DNA of 51,217 nucleotides from Bacillota bacterium (GCA_028724585.1 JAQYCQ010000028.1:1-51217); one strand, 5' to 3'. Positions 41,393 to 51,023 are shown, numbered from the stretch's first letter. Program-made: numbers and translations. Notes: generated by a model from the sequence alone, not told the origin.

Positions 41393-42052
41393 CTATCTCC
41401 TCCTGATCCCGGGATTTCTGCCCGATTTCTTTTTCTTCCTTACTGAAAACCCGAAATGGCCTATATAGCTTCCGAGCCCGAAATATCCGCCGTGGCAGTA
41501 TACCAGCGGTCTGGTCTTCTCCAGCATGAGCCTGCCTGACCTGTCCACATATTTCTCGTCCACAGAGACACCGATCACCTCGCCTATCATCATGTCGTGG
41601 CTGCCCAGCGGCGTGATGCTGGCCAGTCTGCATTCTATCGAAACCGGCGACTCAGCTATAGACGGAGCCTTCACGTGTTTCGAAGGAATGGCAGTAAGGC
41701 CGCATTCAGCAAATTTATCAGTATCCCTTCCTGATTTGACGCCGCAGTAATCCGCGGCTTTCGACAGCTCCGCTGTCGTCAGGTTTATCACGAACTCTCC
41801 TGTATCCTTTATGATATCGTGCGAATATCTGCCCGGGCGGACCGATATATAGACCATGGCCGGATCGGAGCACACGGTTCCGGTCCAGGCTACGGTCAGC
41901 ACGTTCTTCCTGCCCTTCCTGTCAGCGCAGCTGACGAGGACGGCAGGAAGAGGATACAGCATATTTCCGGGTCTCCAGTATTCCCTTCCGTTTTTTTTCT
42001 CTTTGCGCGGAGCGCCTTTGTGAGCGGAGCTCACGCTTTTTTTATCATTCAT
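41393..42052 (-). CDS. Flavin reductase family protein
   Basis: FMN-binding split-barrel protein of the flavin reductase/flavoredoxin family. The N-terminal PGNMLYPLPAVLVSCADRKG, the VAWTGTVCSDPAMVYISVRPGRYSHD flavin-binding block, FVINLTTAEL and the C-terminal YCHGGYFGLGSYIG are typical. The first 20 residues are not conserved, include a palindrome (42020-42036), and the ATG at 42052 lacks a visible ribosome binding site, so translation may depend on coupling to purN/D, whose stop lies 8 bases upstream. It is abutted by the PrsW-like gene. Confidence 0.88.
   Translation of the reverse strand: MNDKKSVSSAHKGAPRKEKKNGREYWRPGNMLYPLPAVLVSCADRKGRKNVLTVAWTGTVCSDPAMVYISVRPGRYSHDIIKDTGEFVINLTTAELSKAADYCGVKSGRDTDKFAECGLTAIPSKHVKAPSIAESPVSIECRLASITPLGSHDMMIGEVIGVSVDEKYVDRSGRLMLEKTRPLVYCHGGYFGLGSYIGHFGFSVRKKKKSGRNPGIRRR
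42020..42036. repeat. Short palindrome with GGA triloop, copy 2
   Basis: GTGAGC-GGA-GCTCAC then GC, identical to 227-243. On the plus strand it is followed by seven T, a perfect terminator shape, yet it lies inside codons 6-11 of the minus-strand flavin reductase. A second such hairpin, GCGC-GGA-GCGC (42005-42015), lies beside it. Confidence 0.5.
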
Positions 42053-42059
42053 ATATTAA

Positions 42060-43913
42060 TTAATGTCTGTTTATCTTTCCGATATCGTTTCTGTAGTACA
42101 TGCCTTCGAAGCTGATGTGCTTGACATTCTCGAACGCTCTGGCCCTCGCCTCGTCGTTTGTCGCGCCTGTGGCAGTGACACCGAGGACACGTCCGCCGTT
42201 GGTAACGATCTGGCCGTCCTTGAGAGCTGTGCCTGCGTGGAATACCACGATATCGTCGTCTACATCATCGAGTCCTGTGATGACCTTGCCTTTCTCGTAG
42301 CTTCCCGGATAGCCGCCGCTGGCGAGAACTACGCATACCGCCCTGCGGTCGCTCCACTTTATATCGATATCTGACAGTGTGCCGTTGACGCAGGCTTCGA
42401 AGATCTCCTCCAGGTCGGAATCCAGTCTCATGAGCACAGACTGTGTCTCAGGATCGCCGAATCTGTTGTTGAATTCTATTACCTTAGGGCCGTCTTCGCT
42501 CAGCATGAGGCCGATGAAGAGGACTCCGTGGAAATCGAGTCCGTCCTCGATGAAGCCATTGATGGTCGGGTCGAGGATCTGCTCCCTTATCTGTTTCTCG
42601 AGCTCAGGGTTGAAGAGCAGGCTCGGCGAATATGATCCCATGCCGCCTGTGTTAGGACCCTTGTCGTCGTCATAAATGCGCTTGTAGTCCTGGGCGGATT
42701 CCATAGGCACGATAGTCTTGCCGTCTACGAAGCAGAGCATTGAAGCTTCAACGCCCTTGAGGCATTCTTCTACTATCACTTTGTCCGCGGCTTTGCCGAA
42801 CTTGTGGACCTCCATCATCTCGTGGATAGCTTCTTCAGCTTCCTCGGCGTTTTCAGCGAGGACTACGCCCTTGCCGGCTGCCAGTCCGTCCGCTTTGAGT
42901 ACCATAGGATATCCGTAGATTCCTATGTCCTTTCTGAGGGACTCAGCGTCAGTATACTCCTTGTATTTCGCTGTCGGGATGTTGTGACGCGCCAGGAAGC
43001 TCTTTGTGAAGGCTTTGCTGCCTTCGAGCCTGGAACAGCTCTTGTCTGGTCCGAAAACATCGACTCCAGCTTCGTTGAGCAGGTCTGTGATTCCCATAGA
43101 AAGCGGAACTTCAGGTCCGATAACTGCCATGTCTATCTTCTTCTCTACGCAGAAATTCCTGATCCCTTCCAGGTCTTCAGCGCCGATAGGTACGCACTCA
43201 GCCTGTTCGCCTATGCCGGGATTGCCGGGAGCGCAGAAGAGTTTTCCTACTCTGTGGCTCTGAGCCAGCTTCCAGACGATGGCATGCTCCCTGCCGCCTC
43301 CGCCTACTACCAGGATCCTTCTGCCCAGCTTCTTCTCCGCGAACATGCGGACTGCTTCAGGCAGGATCTTGTGTTCGACCTCGAGTATCCTTGCCTGAAG
43401 ATCTTCAGGGCTGTCGCCTTCGAGTACAGGAACTTTTTTCTGCATGATGATCTTTCCTGTATCGACTCCCTCGTCCACGAAGTGGACGGTAGCGCCGGAC
43501 TCTTTTTCGCCGCCTTTGAGCACTGCTTCGTGTACTCTGATCCCGTAGAAGCCCTTGCCGCAGTACTTAGGAATGAGCGAAGGATGGATATTTATGATCC
43601 TGTTCCTGTAGCTCCTGATTATCTTAGGCTGTACAACGCTGATATAGCCGGCGAGTACGACCAGGTCTGTGTCAGCCGCGTCTAAAGCTTCAAGTATGGC
43701 ATCGGTGCGATCGTCCATATCAGGATAATTGTTCTTTCCGATGTATGTTCCCGGAATCCCGTGTTTTTTAGCCCTTTCGAGAGCGTAAGCGTCTTCTTTG
43801 CTGGCGATCAGCTGAACTATCTTGGCGTCAGGTATGAAACCGTTTTCTACATTGTCTATGATGGACTGGAAATCTGTGCCGCCGCCGGACGCAAGTACTG
43901 AAATATTAATCAT
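42060..43913 (-). CDS. PurN-PurD fusion: GAR formyltransferase and GAR synthetase
   Basis: One intact frame of 617 residues joins two purine enzymes. Residues 1-196 are glycinamide ribonucleotide transformylase (PurN): MINISVLASGGGTDFQSIID, the catalytic INIHPSLIP (Asn108, His110) and VDEGVDTGKI (Asp147/151). Residues 199-617 are glycinamide ribonucleotide synthetase (PurD, ATP-grasp): RILVVGGGGREHAIVWKL, APGNPGIGEQAECVPI, the KADGLAAGKGV loop and EFNNRFGDPETQ. The linker is only a few residues. PurD makes GAR and PurN formylates it, so the fusion puts consecutive steps on one chain. AGGTGG precedes the ATG, 9 bases after purM. Confidence 0.95.
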   Translation of the reverse strand: MINISVLASGGGTDFQSIIDNVENGFIPDAKIVQLIASKEDAYALERAKKHGIPGTYIGKNNYPDMDDRTDAILEALDAADTDLVVLAGYISVVQPKIIRSYRNRIINIHPSLIPKYCGKGFYGIRVHEAVLKGGEKESGATVHFVDEGVDTGKIIMQKKVPVLEGDSPEDLQARILEVEHKILPEAVRMFAEKKLGRRILVVGGGGREHAIVWKLAQSHRVGKLFCAPGNPGIGEQAECVPIGAEDLEGIRNFCVEKKIDMAVIGPEVPLSMGITDLLNEAGVDVFGPDKSCSRLEGSKAFTKSFLARHNIPTAKYKEYTDAESLRKDIGIYGYPMVLKADGLAAGKGVVLAENAEEAEEAIHEMMEVHKFGKAADKVIVEECLKGVEASMLCFVDGKTIVPMESAQDYKRIYDDDKGPNTGGMGSYSPSLLFNPELEKQIREQILDPTINGFIEDGLDFHGVLFIGLMLSEDGPKVIEFNNRFGDPETQSVLMRLDSDLEEIFEACVNGTLSDIDIKWSDRRAVCVVLASGGYPGSYEKGKVITGLDDVDDDIVVFHAGTALKDGQIVTNGGRVLGVTATGATNDEARARAFENVKHISFEGMYYRNDIGKINRH

Positions 43914-43922
43914 TTATGCCAC

Positions 43923-44969
43923 CTATACTGATTCAACGATATTTACAGCCTGTCCCTTGTCGGACTTTACGATCTTGCCGATCACTGAAGGGAATTCTCC
44001 ACTTTCAGCGAGGACGCTCATAACGCCCGGAACATCGTTCTGGTCCACTACGAACATCATGCCGATGCCCATGTTGAATGTGGAGAACATCTCCTTCGTT
44101 TCGATGCCGCCCTTTTCCTGGATGTAATCGAAGACAGGGAGGATCTCCCATGTGCCCTTTACGATCTCAGCGCAGAGACCGTCAGGGATGATCCTTGGAA
44201 TATTCTCATAGAATCCGCCACCTGTGATGTGCACTACTCCGTGTACGTCGTATTTGCTGAACACAGCCTTGGCAGGCTTTACATAGATGCGTGTAGGCTC
44301 GAGAAGAGCTTCCCCGAGAGTCCTTCCCAGCTCGTCTACATAGTCATGTACATCCATGTTCTCCTTATCGAAGAATATCTTCCTTACCAGTGAATAGCCG
44401 TTGCTGTGGATGCCGCTTGAAGGAAGTCCGATGATGACATCTCCTTCGCTTACCTTGCTGCCGTCTATGATCTTCTTCTTGTCGACGAGACCGACCGCGA
44501 ATCCTGCCATATCATACTCGTTATCTCCATAGAAGGAAGGCATTTCAGCTGTCTCTCCGCCTACCAGAGAGCAGTCTCCGAGAATGCAGCCGTCTGCGAT
44601 GCCCTTTACTATGTCAGCGATCTTCTCCGCCTTTACTCTGCCTGTAGCGATATAGTCGAGAAAGAACATAGGCGAAGCTCCCTGGCATACGATATCGTTT
44701 ACGCACATAGCTACGCAGTCTCTGCCGACTGTGTCATGCTTATCGAGCATAAAAGCTATCTTGAGCTTTGTGCCTACGCCGTCAGTGCCGGCAACGAGGA
44801 CTGGATCTTCTATACCCTTGAGGTCAGGGCTGTAAAGGCTTCCGAAGCTGCCGAGTCCTGTGAGGACATTATCAGTGAAGGTGCGCTTTACGTGCTCCTT
44901 CATCAGCTCTACCGCGCGTCCGCCTTCTTTTGTGTCAACACCGGCGTCTTTATATGTTAAATTTGCCAT
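43923..44969 (-). CDS. purM: Phosphoribosylformylglycinamidine cyclo-ligase
   Basis: ATP-dependent closure of FGAM to AIR. Family motifs are [79 protein letters not shown] and [14 protein letters not shown]. The 348-residue length is normal. AAGGAG lies about twelve bases before the ATG. It sits between purF and purN/D in pathway order. Confidence 0.97.
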   Translation of the reverse strand: MANLTYKDAGVDTKEGGRAVELMKEHVKRTFTDNVLTGLGSFGSLYSPDLKGIEDPVLVAGTDGVGTKLKIAFMLDKHDTVGRDCVAMCVNDIVCQGASPMFFLDYIATGRVKAEKIADIVKGIADGCILGDCSLVGGETAEMPSFYGDNEYDMAGFAVGLVDKKKIIDGSKVSEGDVIIGLPSSGIHSNGYSLVRKIFFDKENMDVHDYVDELGRTLGEALLEPTRIYVKPAKAVFSKYDVHGVVHITGGGFYENIPRIIPDGLCAEIVKGTWEILPVFDYIQEKGGIETKEMFSTFNMGIGMMFVVDQNDVPGVMSVLAESGEFPSVIGKIVKSDKGQAVNIVESV

Positions 44970-45026
44970 TTTCGATTTTTTCTCCTTAAATACGAATTAA
45001 CTCCATCTATTGGTTTAGCTGCCGCT

Positions 45027-46508
45027 CTACTCTTCGGTATGAGGGTCGTCATATTCGCCGACCATGCGGTCGTCGTGGAACAGCTTGTTTGTCTTGTAGT
45101 TCTGGTCTGTGAGCTCTACCGGATAATCTCCTGTGAAGCATGCTGTGCAGACCCCGTCTCCCTTGCCTATGCAGGCTTTGAGGCCTTCTACAGGCAGGAA
45201 CTTAAGGGAATCTACTCCGATATGCTCCCTCATTTCCTCTACGGTCTTGTTTGCTGCCATGAGCTTGTCCCTGTCAGGGGTATCGATACCCATATAGCAC
45301 GGATATGCTACAGGAGGCGAACTTATGCGCATGTGTATCTCTTTTACGCCGGCTTTCCTAAGCATCTTGGCTATCTTTACACTGGTAGTACCGCGGACGA
45401 TGGAATCGTCTATCATCACTATCCTCTTGCCCTCGATATTCTCCTTGAGGACATTAAGCTTCATCATTACCGAAAGCTCTCTCATCTCCTGTGTCGGCTG
45501 TATGAACGTACGTCCTACGTACCTGTTCTTTACGAATCCTTCGCCGAACGGGATACCTGATTCTTCGGCATAGCCGATGGCTGCAACTGTTCCCGAGTCA
45601 GGAACAGCGATGACCAGATCAGCGTCTGTATCGTCCTTATCTTCGCGTGCGAGTATCCTTCCCGCTTCACGCCTTGACTCGTATACGCCTACACCGTCTA
45701 TATGGCTGTCTGTCCTGGCAAAATATACATACTCGAAGGAACACATCCTGTCCTCTTCAGGGCCGTACATTATGCTCTTCATCTCGCCGTCCTCGAAGAC
45801 GACCATCTCGCCGGGCTTTACGTCACGGACAAATTCCGCTCCCTGAAGCGCGAACACGCAGCTTTCTGAAGCGAGCACCCAGCCGTTCTCCGTCTTTCCT
45901 ATGCAAAGCGGACGGATGCCGTGAGGATCCCTTACTCCTATCAGTTTATTTCCAATAGTCATTACGAGCGCGAAGCCGCCCTTTGCTATCCGGCAGGTCT
46001 TCTGGACAGCTTCCTCTACAGAACCGTTTCTCAGGTTTCTGGCAATGAGCGCCGCTATTACTTCAGTATCGATATCTGTCTGAAAGATATATCCTTCATC
46101 TTCCATCTGGTTTCTCAGAGCTACAGCGTTAACGAGATTTCCGTTATGGGCCAGCGCCAGAGAGCCGAACTTGGAATATACCACTATAGGCTGGGCGTTG
46201 ATCACCCTGCTGCCTCCGGCCGTCGAATACCTGACATGGCCTATGCCGATGTCTCCCGGCAGCTTTGACATTATCTCGTCGTCGAAGACCTCCTGCACCA
46301 GTCCCATTTCCTTGTAGCAGTTGATATTGCCGTACATATTGGATGCTATGCCAGCGCTCTCCTGACCTCTGTGCTGCAGTGAATGAAGACCGAAATAGAT
46401 ATCCTTCGCAACATTCTTCTGGCCCGGTGACATGATGCCGACTACTCCGCATTCATCGTGAAATTTGTCGTCGTCGAGCATATCTCTGATCCATTCTTTA
46501 TTTTCCAT
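45027..46508 (-). CDS. purF: Amidophosphoribosyltransferase
   Basis: First committed enzyme of purine synthesis: makes phosphoribosylamine from PRPP and glutamine. The N-terminal nucleophile Cys follows a 19-residue propeptide (..FHDE-CGVVGI). The PRPP loop is RIVMIDDSIVRGTTS. Cys in DRMCSFEY, AYPCYMGID and GVCTACFTG match the 4Fe-4S ligands of the B. subtilis type. The frame is open to 46571, but MENKEW at 46508 gives the usual propeptide length; its ribosome binding site (GAGAGGAAAG) is rather distant, so the start is not certain. Confidence 0.95.
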   Translation of the reverse strand: MENKEWIRDMLDDDKFHDECGVVGIMSPGQKNVAKDIYFGLHSLQHRGQESAGIASNMYGNINCYKEMGLVQEVFDDEIMSKLPGDIGIGHVRYSTAGGSRVINAQPIVVYSKFGSLALAHNGNLVNAVALRNQMEDEGYIFQTDIDTEVIAALIARNLRNGSVEEAVQKTCRIAKGGFALVMTIGNKLIGVRDPHGIRPLCIGKTENGWVLASESCVFALQGAEFVRDVKPGEMVVFEDGEMKSIMYGPEEDRMCSFEYVYFARTDSHIDGVGVYESRREAGRILAREDKDDTDADLVIAVPDSGTVAAIGYAEESGIPFGEGFVKNRYVGRTFIQPTQEMRELSVMMKLNVLKENIEGKRIVMIDDSIVRGTTSVKIAKMLRKAGVKEIHMRISSPPVAYPCYMGIDTPDRDKLMAANKTVEEMREHIGVDSLKFLPVEGLKACIGKGDGVCTACFTGDYPVELTDQNYKTNKLFHDDRMVGEYDDPHTEE

Positions 46509-46575
46509 ATCCGTTTTTCTTTCCTCTCCCGGAATAAAAGTGCCTTTATTTATTTCCGTCAAGTACAGCATCAGG

Positions 46576-47058
46576 CTATTTAGCCTGCATCTCCTGATCG
46601 TCAGCGATGACGGAATCAGCCATTTCCTTTCTGTAGACCTTCATCTTTTCCGCGAGCTCAGGATATTTGAGCGAAAGCATCTGAACAGCGAGGATCCCGG
46701 CATTCTCCGCTCCGTTGATAGCAACTGTGGCTACAGGAATACCTTTAGGCATCTGTACTGTAGAAAGCAGAGAATCGAGTCCATCGAGAGTCGATGATTT
46801 TATAGGCAGTCCGATAACAGGCACTGTCGTGTATGACGCTAAAACACCGCCCAGGTGCGCTGCTTTCCCTGCAGCCGAAATGATCACTTCTATACCGTTC
46901 TCTTCTGCCTCGGAAGCGAATTTCTGAGCGGCGAGCGGCGTCCTGTGAGCCGAGATAACGCGTGTTACGTACTCAACGCCGAATTTTTTCAGCATTCCTT
47001 CGGTTTTTTCAACAACAGGATAATCTGACTTGGATCCCATTACAATTCCGACTTTCAT
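46576..47058 (-). CDS. purE: 5-(carboxyamino)imidazole ribonucleotide mutase or AIR carboxylase PurE
   Basis: Carboxylation step of purine synthesis. The motifs are VGIVMGSKSDYPVVEK, RVISAHRTPLAAQKF, SAAGKAAHLGGVLAS and LLSTVQMPKGIPVATVAI. Bacterial class I PurE needs PurK; no purK is in the window, and the AAGKAAHLGG block differs from the usual AGGAAHLPG of class I, so a direct AIR carboxylase activity cannot be excluded. The 160 residues are normal. It lies between purL and purF. Confidence 0.94.
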   Translation of the reverse strand: MKVGIVMGSKSDYPVVEKTEGMLKKFGVEYVTRVISAHRTPLAAQKFASEAEENGIEVIISAAGKAAHLGGVLASYTTVPVIGLPIKSSTLDGLDSLLSTVQMPKGIPVATVAINGAENAGILAVQMLSLKYPELAEKMKVYRKEMADSVIADDQEMQAK

Positions 47059-47097
47059 TAGTATGCCTGTCCTTTCAACAACTGAAAATGTAATTTA

Positions 47098-47150
47098 TCA
47101 AAAAGCAAACCAACGATGACGGCCTGAAGCGGCCGCCACCGCGAAGATTT
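47098..47150 (-). other. purL-purE intercistronic region
   Basis: On the minus strand the gap after purL holds a small GC stem (GGCCGCTTCAGGCC) followed about 12 bases later by a T-rich run (GGTTTGCTTTTTG). It could act as a weak attenuator lowering expression of purE onward relative to purL. Confidence 0.3.
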
Positions 47151-50100
47151 TTATCTAAAATATGCAGTGCCCGATTCGAAGAGCTTCTGGTCTCTTTCGC
47201 CCGGAACATTCTTATACAGATTTCTGCCTATACGCTCTGAGTGGCCCATCTTTCCGAATACCCTGCCGTCAGGCGAGAAGATTCCCTCGATAGCCTGAAC
47301 AGAGTTGTTAGGATTATACGCCGTGAGCGAAGTCGGCTCGCCGTCAGGATCTACGTACTGGGTAGCTATCTGGCCGTTTGCCGCCAGCTGAGCCACCAGC
47401 TTCTCGTCAGCGATGAATCTGCCTTCTCCGTGTGATACAGGGATCAGGTGGAGATCGCCTACATTTACGCCTGCCATCCATGGTGAGTGGACTGACGCGA
47501 CCCTGGTGCGGACGAGGCAGGAAGCGTGCCTGCCGATAGTATTATATGTCAGTGTAGGACTGTCGTCCTTCATCTCTGTGATCTTTCCGTAAGGAACGAG
47601 ACCCAGCTTGACCAGAGCCTGGAAACCATTGCAGATTCCGAGGATGAGGCCGTCCCTGTTGTCGAGCAGGTTCATCACAGCATCGCTTACCGCAGGATTT
47701 CTGAACACCGCGGTGATGAACTTGGCCGAGCCGTCAGGCTCGTCTCCGCCTGAGAATCCGCCCGGGATCATGATGATCTGGCTGTTGTTGATATTCTTGA
47801 CCATCTGCTCAATAGACAGATCGAGGCTGTCCTGAGTCAGATTGGTTATATTCTGTACGATAGGGAAAGCTCCGGCTCTCTCGAACGCCCTGGCGCTGTC
47901 AACTTCGCAGTTTGTTCCAGGGAAAGCAGGAATGAATACTCTCGGCTTCGCTATCGTGCCCGGATAAACAGTATTGAATACCGGCTCGTGCTTTGATCTG
48001 CCCGGCGTGCGCTCCGCGCACTCGAACTTAGTGATCTCAGCGTCATCGTGAGGCGCCTCTGTCGGGAATACTGACTCAAGCGGAGCAGTCCATCTCTTAA
48101 CTATCTCATCGAGGCTGAATGTCTGTCCCTCTGCCTTAATGGACTTCTCTTCTGTCGTCCTGCCCGCGAGGATATAAGGTACGTCTCCGAAGAGAGAGTC
48201 CAGGTCTTCGCTTCCGTCTATCTCGAGCAGGATGCCGCCGCAGTCGATGCTCCTGAGAGCTTCAGCTGACGAACCGCTCAGATCAGCTCCGATCATATTT
48301 CCTGCAGCCATCTTTACAGCCGTTACGAATACACCGCCTGTTTCGATAATGTCAGCTGCCAGGATTTTACCGGCGGAAGTGAGTTCCATGATCTTAGCCA
48401 TGTTCCTCCTGTACTGCTCGAAGTTTACGATATTATCTTCGTCGTGTCCGGCTGTAACATGTACGATATAGCTTCCTGCCTTCTTAAATTCTGTCGAGAG
48501 AACGTTCCCAGTCTTATCCGCGGTTACCGCGAACGAAATGAGTGTAGGCGGAACATCTATGTGCTCGAATGTCCCTGACATGGAGTCCTTGCCGCCGATA
48601 GAAGGGATCTTCAGCTCAGCCTGAGCCAGTACTCCTCCGAGCAGGGCTTCGAACGGGAGCGACCATCTTTCCGGATCCCTGCCCAGCTTCTCGAAATACT
48701 CCTGAAAAGAGAGTCTTGCCTTTCTGTAGTCTCCGCCCATAGCGACGATCCTTGTAGTACTGTCAACTACAGAATTTATAGCGCCATGGAACGGGCTGGC
48801 CTTAGCGACAGCAGGATTGAATCCGTAAGTCATGAGCGTGCACGTATCTGTGTCTCCGTGAAGTACAGGGAGCTTTGCCGACATGCCGGCAGCAGGAGAC
48901 AGCTGGTACTTCCCGCCCAGAGGCATGAGTACGGAGCCTGCTCCGATAGTGCTGTCGAACCTCTCTGTCAGACCCTTCTGGCTGGCGCAGTTCAGGTCGT
49001 CCAGCATAGACATAAGATCTGTATCTGTATCGTGATAGAGCTTCTGGTAGTCAGTGCTGTCCTTTACCTTTACCGCCATGCTCTGCTTTATACCGTTAGT
49101 GTCGAGGAACTTTCTCGGCAGATTGAAGATGCACTTGTCTCTCCAGTACATCCTTACATAGCCTGTATCTGTAACGTTGGCAACGACTACAGCTTCCAGA
49201 TTTTCCTTAGCCGCAGCTTCGATGAACATATCAGCATCAGCCGCTTCAACTACTACAGCCATTCTTTCCTGTGACTCAGAGATAGCCAGCTCTGTACCGT
49301 CGAGTCCCTCGTATTTCTTAGGAACCTTGTCCAGGAATATCTCAAGGCTGTCAGCCAGCTCGCCTACGGCTACAGAAACGCCACCGGCGCCGAAGTCGTT
49401 GCAGCGCTTGATCAGAGTCGAGATTTCTTTTCTCCTGAACAGCCTCTGCAGGTTCCTCTCTACAGGAGGATTACCTTTCTGTACTTCAGCTCCCGAAGTG
49501 AGCACTGATTTTTCCGTATGCTTCTTGGAAGATCCAGTAGCTCCGCCGATTCCGTCACGGCCTGTCCTTCCGCCGACCAGGATGACTACGTCGCCCGGCT
49601 CAGGTCTCTTCCTTATGACATGGTCTGCCGGAGCAGCACCGATAACAGCGCCGACTTCCATTCTCTTTGCTATATATCCTTCGTCATAAACCTCAGCTAC
49701 CTTGCCTGTAGCTATACCGATCTGGTTGCCGTAAGCGCTGTAGCCGTGGGCCGCTTCTGTAGTGATCTTTCTCTGAGGGAGCTTGCCCTTGAGTGTATCC
49801 TTGATGTTTGTCCTCGGATCGCCGGCACCCGTCACTCTCATAGCCTGGTATACGTATACCCTGCCCGAAAGAGGGTCTCTGATGGCTCCGCCCAGGCATG
49901 TAGCCGCGCCGCCGTAAGGCTCTATCTCAGTCGGATGGTTGTGAGTCTCGTTCTTGAACATTACCAGCCAGTTCTCAGGCTGTCCGTTCACATCGGCGGT
50001 CACCTTGATGCTGCAGGCGTTTATCTCCTCTGATTCGTCCAGATCGTCAGCCAGTCCCAGCTTCTTAATATACTTGGTGCCGATGGTGCCCATGTCCATG

Positions 50101-50921
50101 AGCGTGATGTCTCTTTTTTCTTCAGCATCTCCGTATACTTCCTTCCTGATCTGGAGGTATCTCTCGAATGCCTTTTTTATGATCTCAGAATATCTGCCGC
50201 CCTCAAATCCTACGTTTGTCAGTTTAGTGGCGAAAGTAGTGTGTCTGCAGTGGTCAGACCAATATGTGTCTATTACCTTGAGCTCGGTGAGCGTCGGCTC
50301 CCTGTGCTCTTCAGCGTTATAATAGTCCCTTACAAAAATGAGGTCTTCGTCGCTCATGGCGAAATCCATGCGCATCCTGTAGTCTATGATCTCCTGATCA
50401 GACATGTTCATGAAGCCCTCTATCTCGGCTACGTCAGCCGGAACCTCTGTTTCGCTCTTAAGTGTCTCAGGCTTCTCCATGGAAGCTTCCCTTGAATCTA
50501 CCGGGTTTATGAAATAGTGCTTTACTTCATCTCCCTGTTCTTCTGTGATATCTCCGTAAAGGAGCACGATCTTAGCAGTCTTGACGTCAGGCTTCTGCGC
50601 TACGCTTATGAGCTGTATACACTGTGCCGCCGAATCCGACCTCTGGTCGTACTGTCCAGGCAGGAATTCCGACGCGAAGCTGTAGTCCGCGTCTGAGATA
50701 TCCACGTTCTCCTCGTAGATCATATCTACCGCAGGCTCCGCGAACACCTCGGTTTTTACTTCTTCATACAGGGCGTCGTCTATGCCGTCAATGTCATAAC
50801 GGTTGAGTATCCTTACCGACCTGATGCCGCTGATGCCCAGGTTATCTTTAATGTCAGCGCAGAGTCCCTGTGCCTCTACGTCAAAGCCTTTCTTTTTTTC
50901 GACAAATATTCTTCTTACCAT
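47151..50921 (-). CDS. purL: Phosphoribosylformylglycinamidine synthase, single-chain
   Basis: Converts FGAR to FGAM using glutamine and ATP. At 1256 residues it combines all parts in one chain: an N-terminal PurS-like domain (1-170), two PurM-like ATPase halves (about 230-950; motifs DTYWSDHCRHTTF, ETHNHPTEIEPYGGAATC, GGKDSMSG) and a C-terminal class I glutaminase (about 990-1256: FIPAFPGTNCEVD, LILGICNGFQALVKLGL with nucleophile Cys, and PVSHGEGRF). This is the clostridial long type rather than PurS/L/Q. It is first in the pur array with its own promoter, and AGGAGG lies six bases before the ATG. Confidence 0.97.
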   Translation of the reverse strand: MVRRIFVEKKKGFDVEAQGLCADIKDNLGISGIRSVRILNRYDIDGIDDALYEEVKTEVFAEPAVDMIYEENVDISDADYSFASEFLPGQYDQRSDSAAQCIQLISVAQKPDVKTAKIVLLYGDITEEQGDEVKHYFINPVDSREASMEKPETLKSETEVPADVAEIEGFMNMSDQEIIDYRMRMDFAMSDEDLIFVRDYYNAEEHREPTLTELKVIDTYWSDHCRHTTFATKLTNVGFEGGRYSEIIKKAFERYLQIRKEVYGDAEEKRDITLMDMGTIGTKYIKKLGLADDLDESEEINACSIKVTADVNGQPENWLVMFKNETHNHPTEIEPYGGAATCLGGAIRDPLSGRVYVYQAMRVTGAGDPRTNIKDTLKGKLPQRKITTEAAHGYSAYGNQIGIATGKVAEVYDEGYIAKRMEVGAVIGAAPADHVIRKRPEPGDVVILVGGRTGRDGIGGATGSSKKHTEKSVLTSGAEVQKGNPPVERNLQRLFRRKEISTLIKRCNDFGAGGVSVAVGELADSLEIFLDKVPKKYEGLDGTELAISESQERMAVVVEAADADMFIEAAAKENLEAVVVANVTDTGYVRMYWRDKCIFNLPRKFLDTNGIKQSMAVKVKDSTDYQKLYHDTDTDLMSMLDDLNCASQKGLTERFDSTIGAGSVLMPLGGKYQLSPAAGMSAKLPVLHGDTDTCTLMTYGFNPAVAKASPFHGAINSVVDSTTRIVAMGGDYRKARLSFQEYFEKLGRDPERWSLPFEALLGGVLAQAELKIPSIGGKDSMSGTFEHIDVPPTLISFAVTADKTGNVLSTEFKKAGSYIVHVTAGHDEDNIVNFEQYRRNMAKIMELTSAGKILAADIIETGGVFVTAVKMAAGNMIGADLSGSSAEALRSIDCGGILLEIDGSEDLDSLFGDVPYILAGRTTEEKSIKAEGQTFSLDEIVKRWTAPLESVFPTEAPHDDAEITKFECAERTPGRSKHEPVFNTVYPGTIAKPRVFIPAFPGTNCEVDSARAFERAGAFPIVQNITNLTQDSLDLSIEQMVKNINNSQIIMIPGGFSGGDEPDGSAKFITAVFRNPAVSDAVMNLLDNRDGLILGICNGFQALVKLGLVPYGKITEMKDDSPTLTYNTIGRHASCLVRTRVASVHSPWMAGVNVGDLHLIPVSHGEGRFIADEKLVAQLAANGQIATQYVDPDGEPTSLTAYNPNNSVQAIEGIFSPDGRVFGKMGHSERIGRNLYKNVPGERDQKLFESGTAYFR

Positions 50922-50994
50922 CCGTTTCCTCCTAAAACGTATATGGAATATAATGGAATTTAGCGTTCAATCCGCGCTTTTCCAAATTAATTTC

Positions 50995-51023
50995 AGTATA
51001 TCAGTTTTGCCTTTTATATTCAA
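50995..51023 (-). promoter_or_regulatory. Promoter for the purL array
   Basis: Minus strand TTGAAT (51023-51018), 17-base spacer, TATACT (51000-50995). The start would be near 50988, leaving a ~67-base leader. Confidence 0.7.

Noticed and set aside
50922-50988. Purine riboswitch ahead of purL
   Set aside because: The short leader has no three-way junction and none of the conserved loop bases of the purine aptamer.
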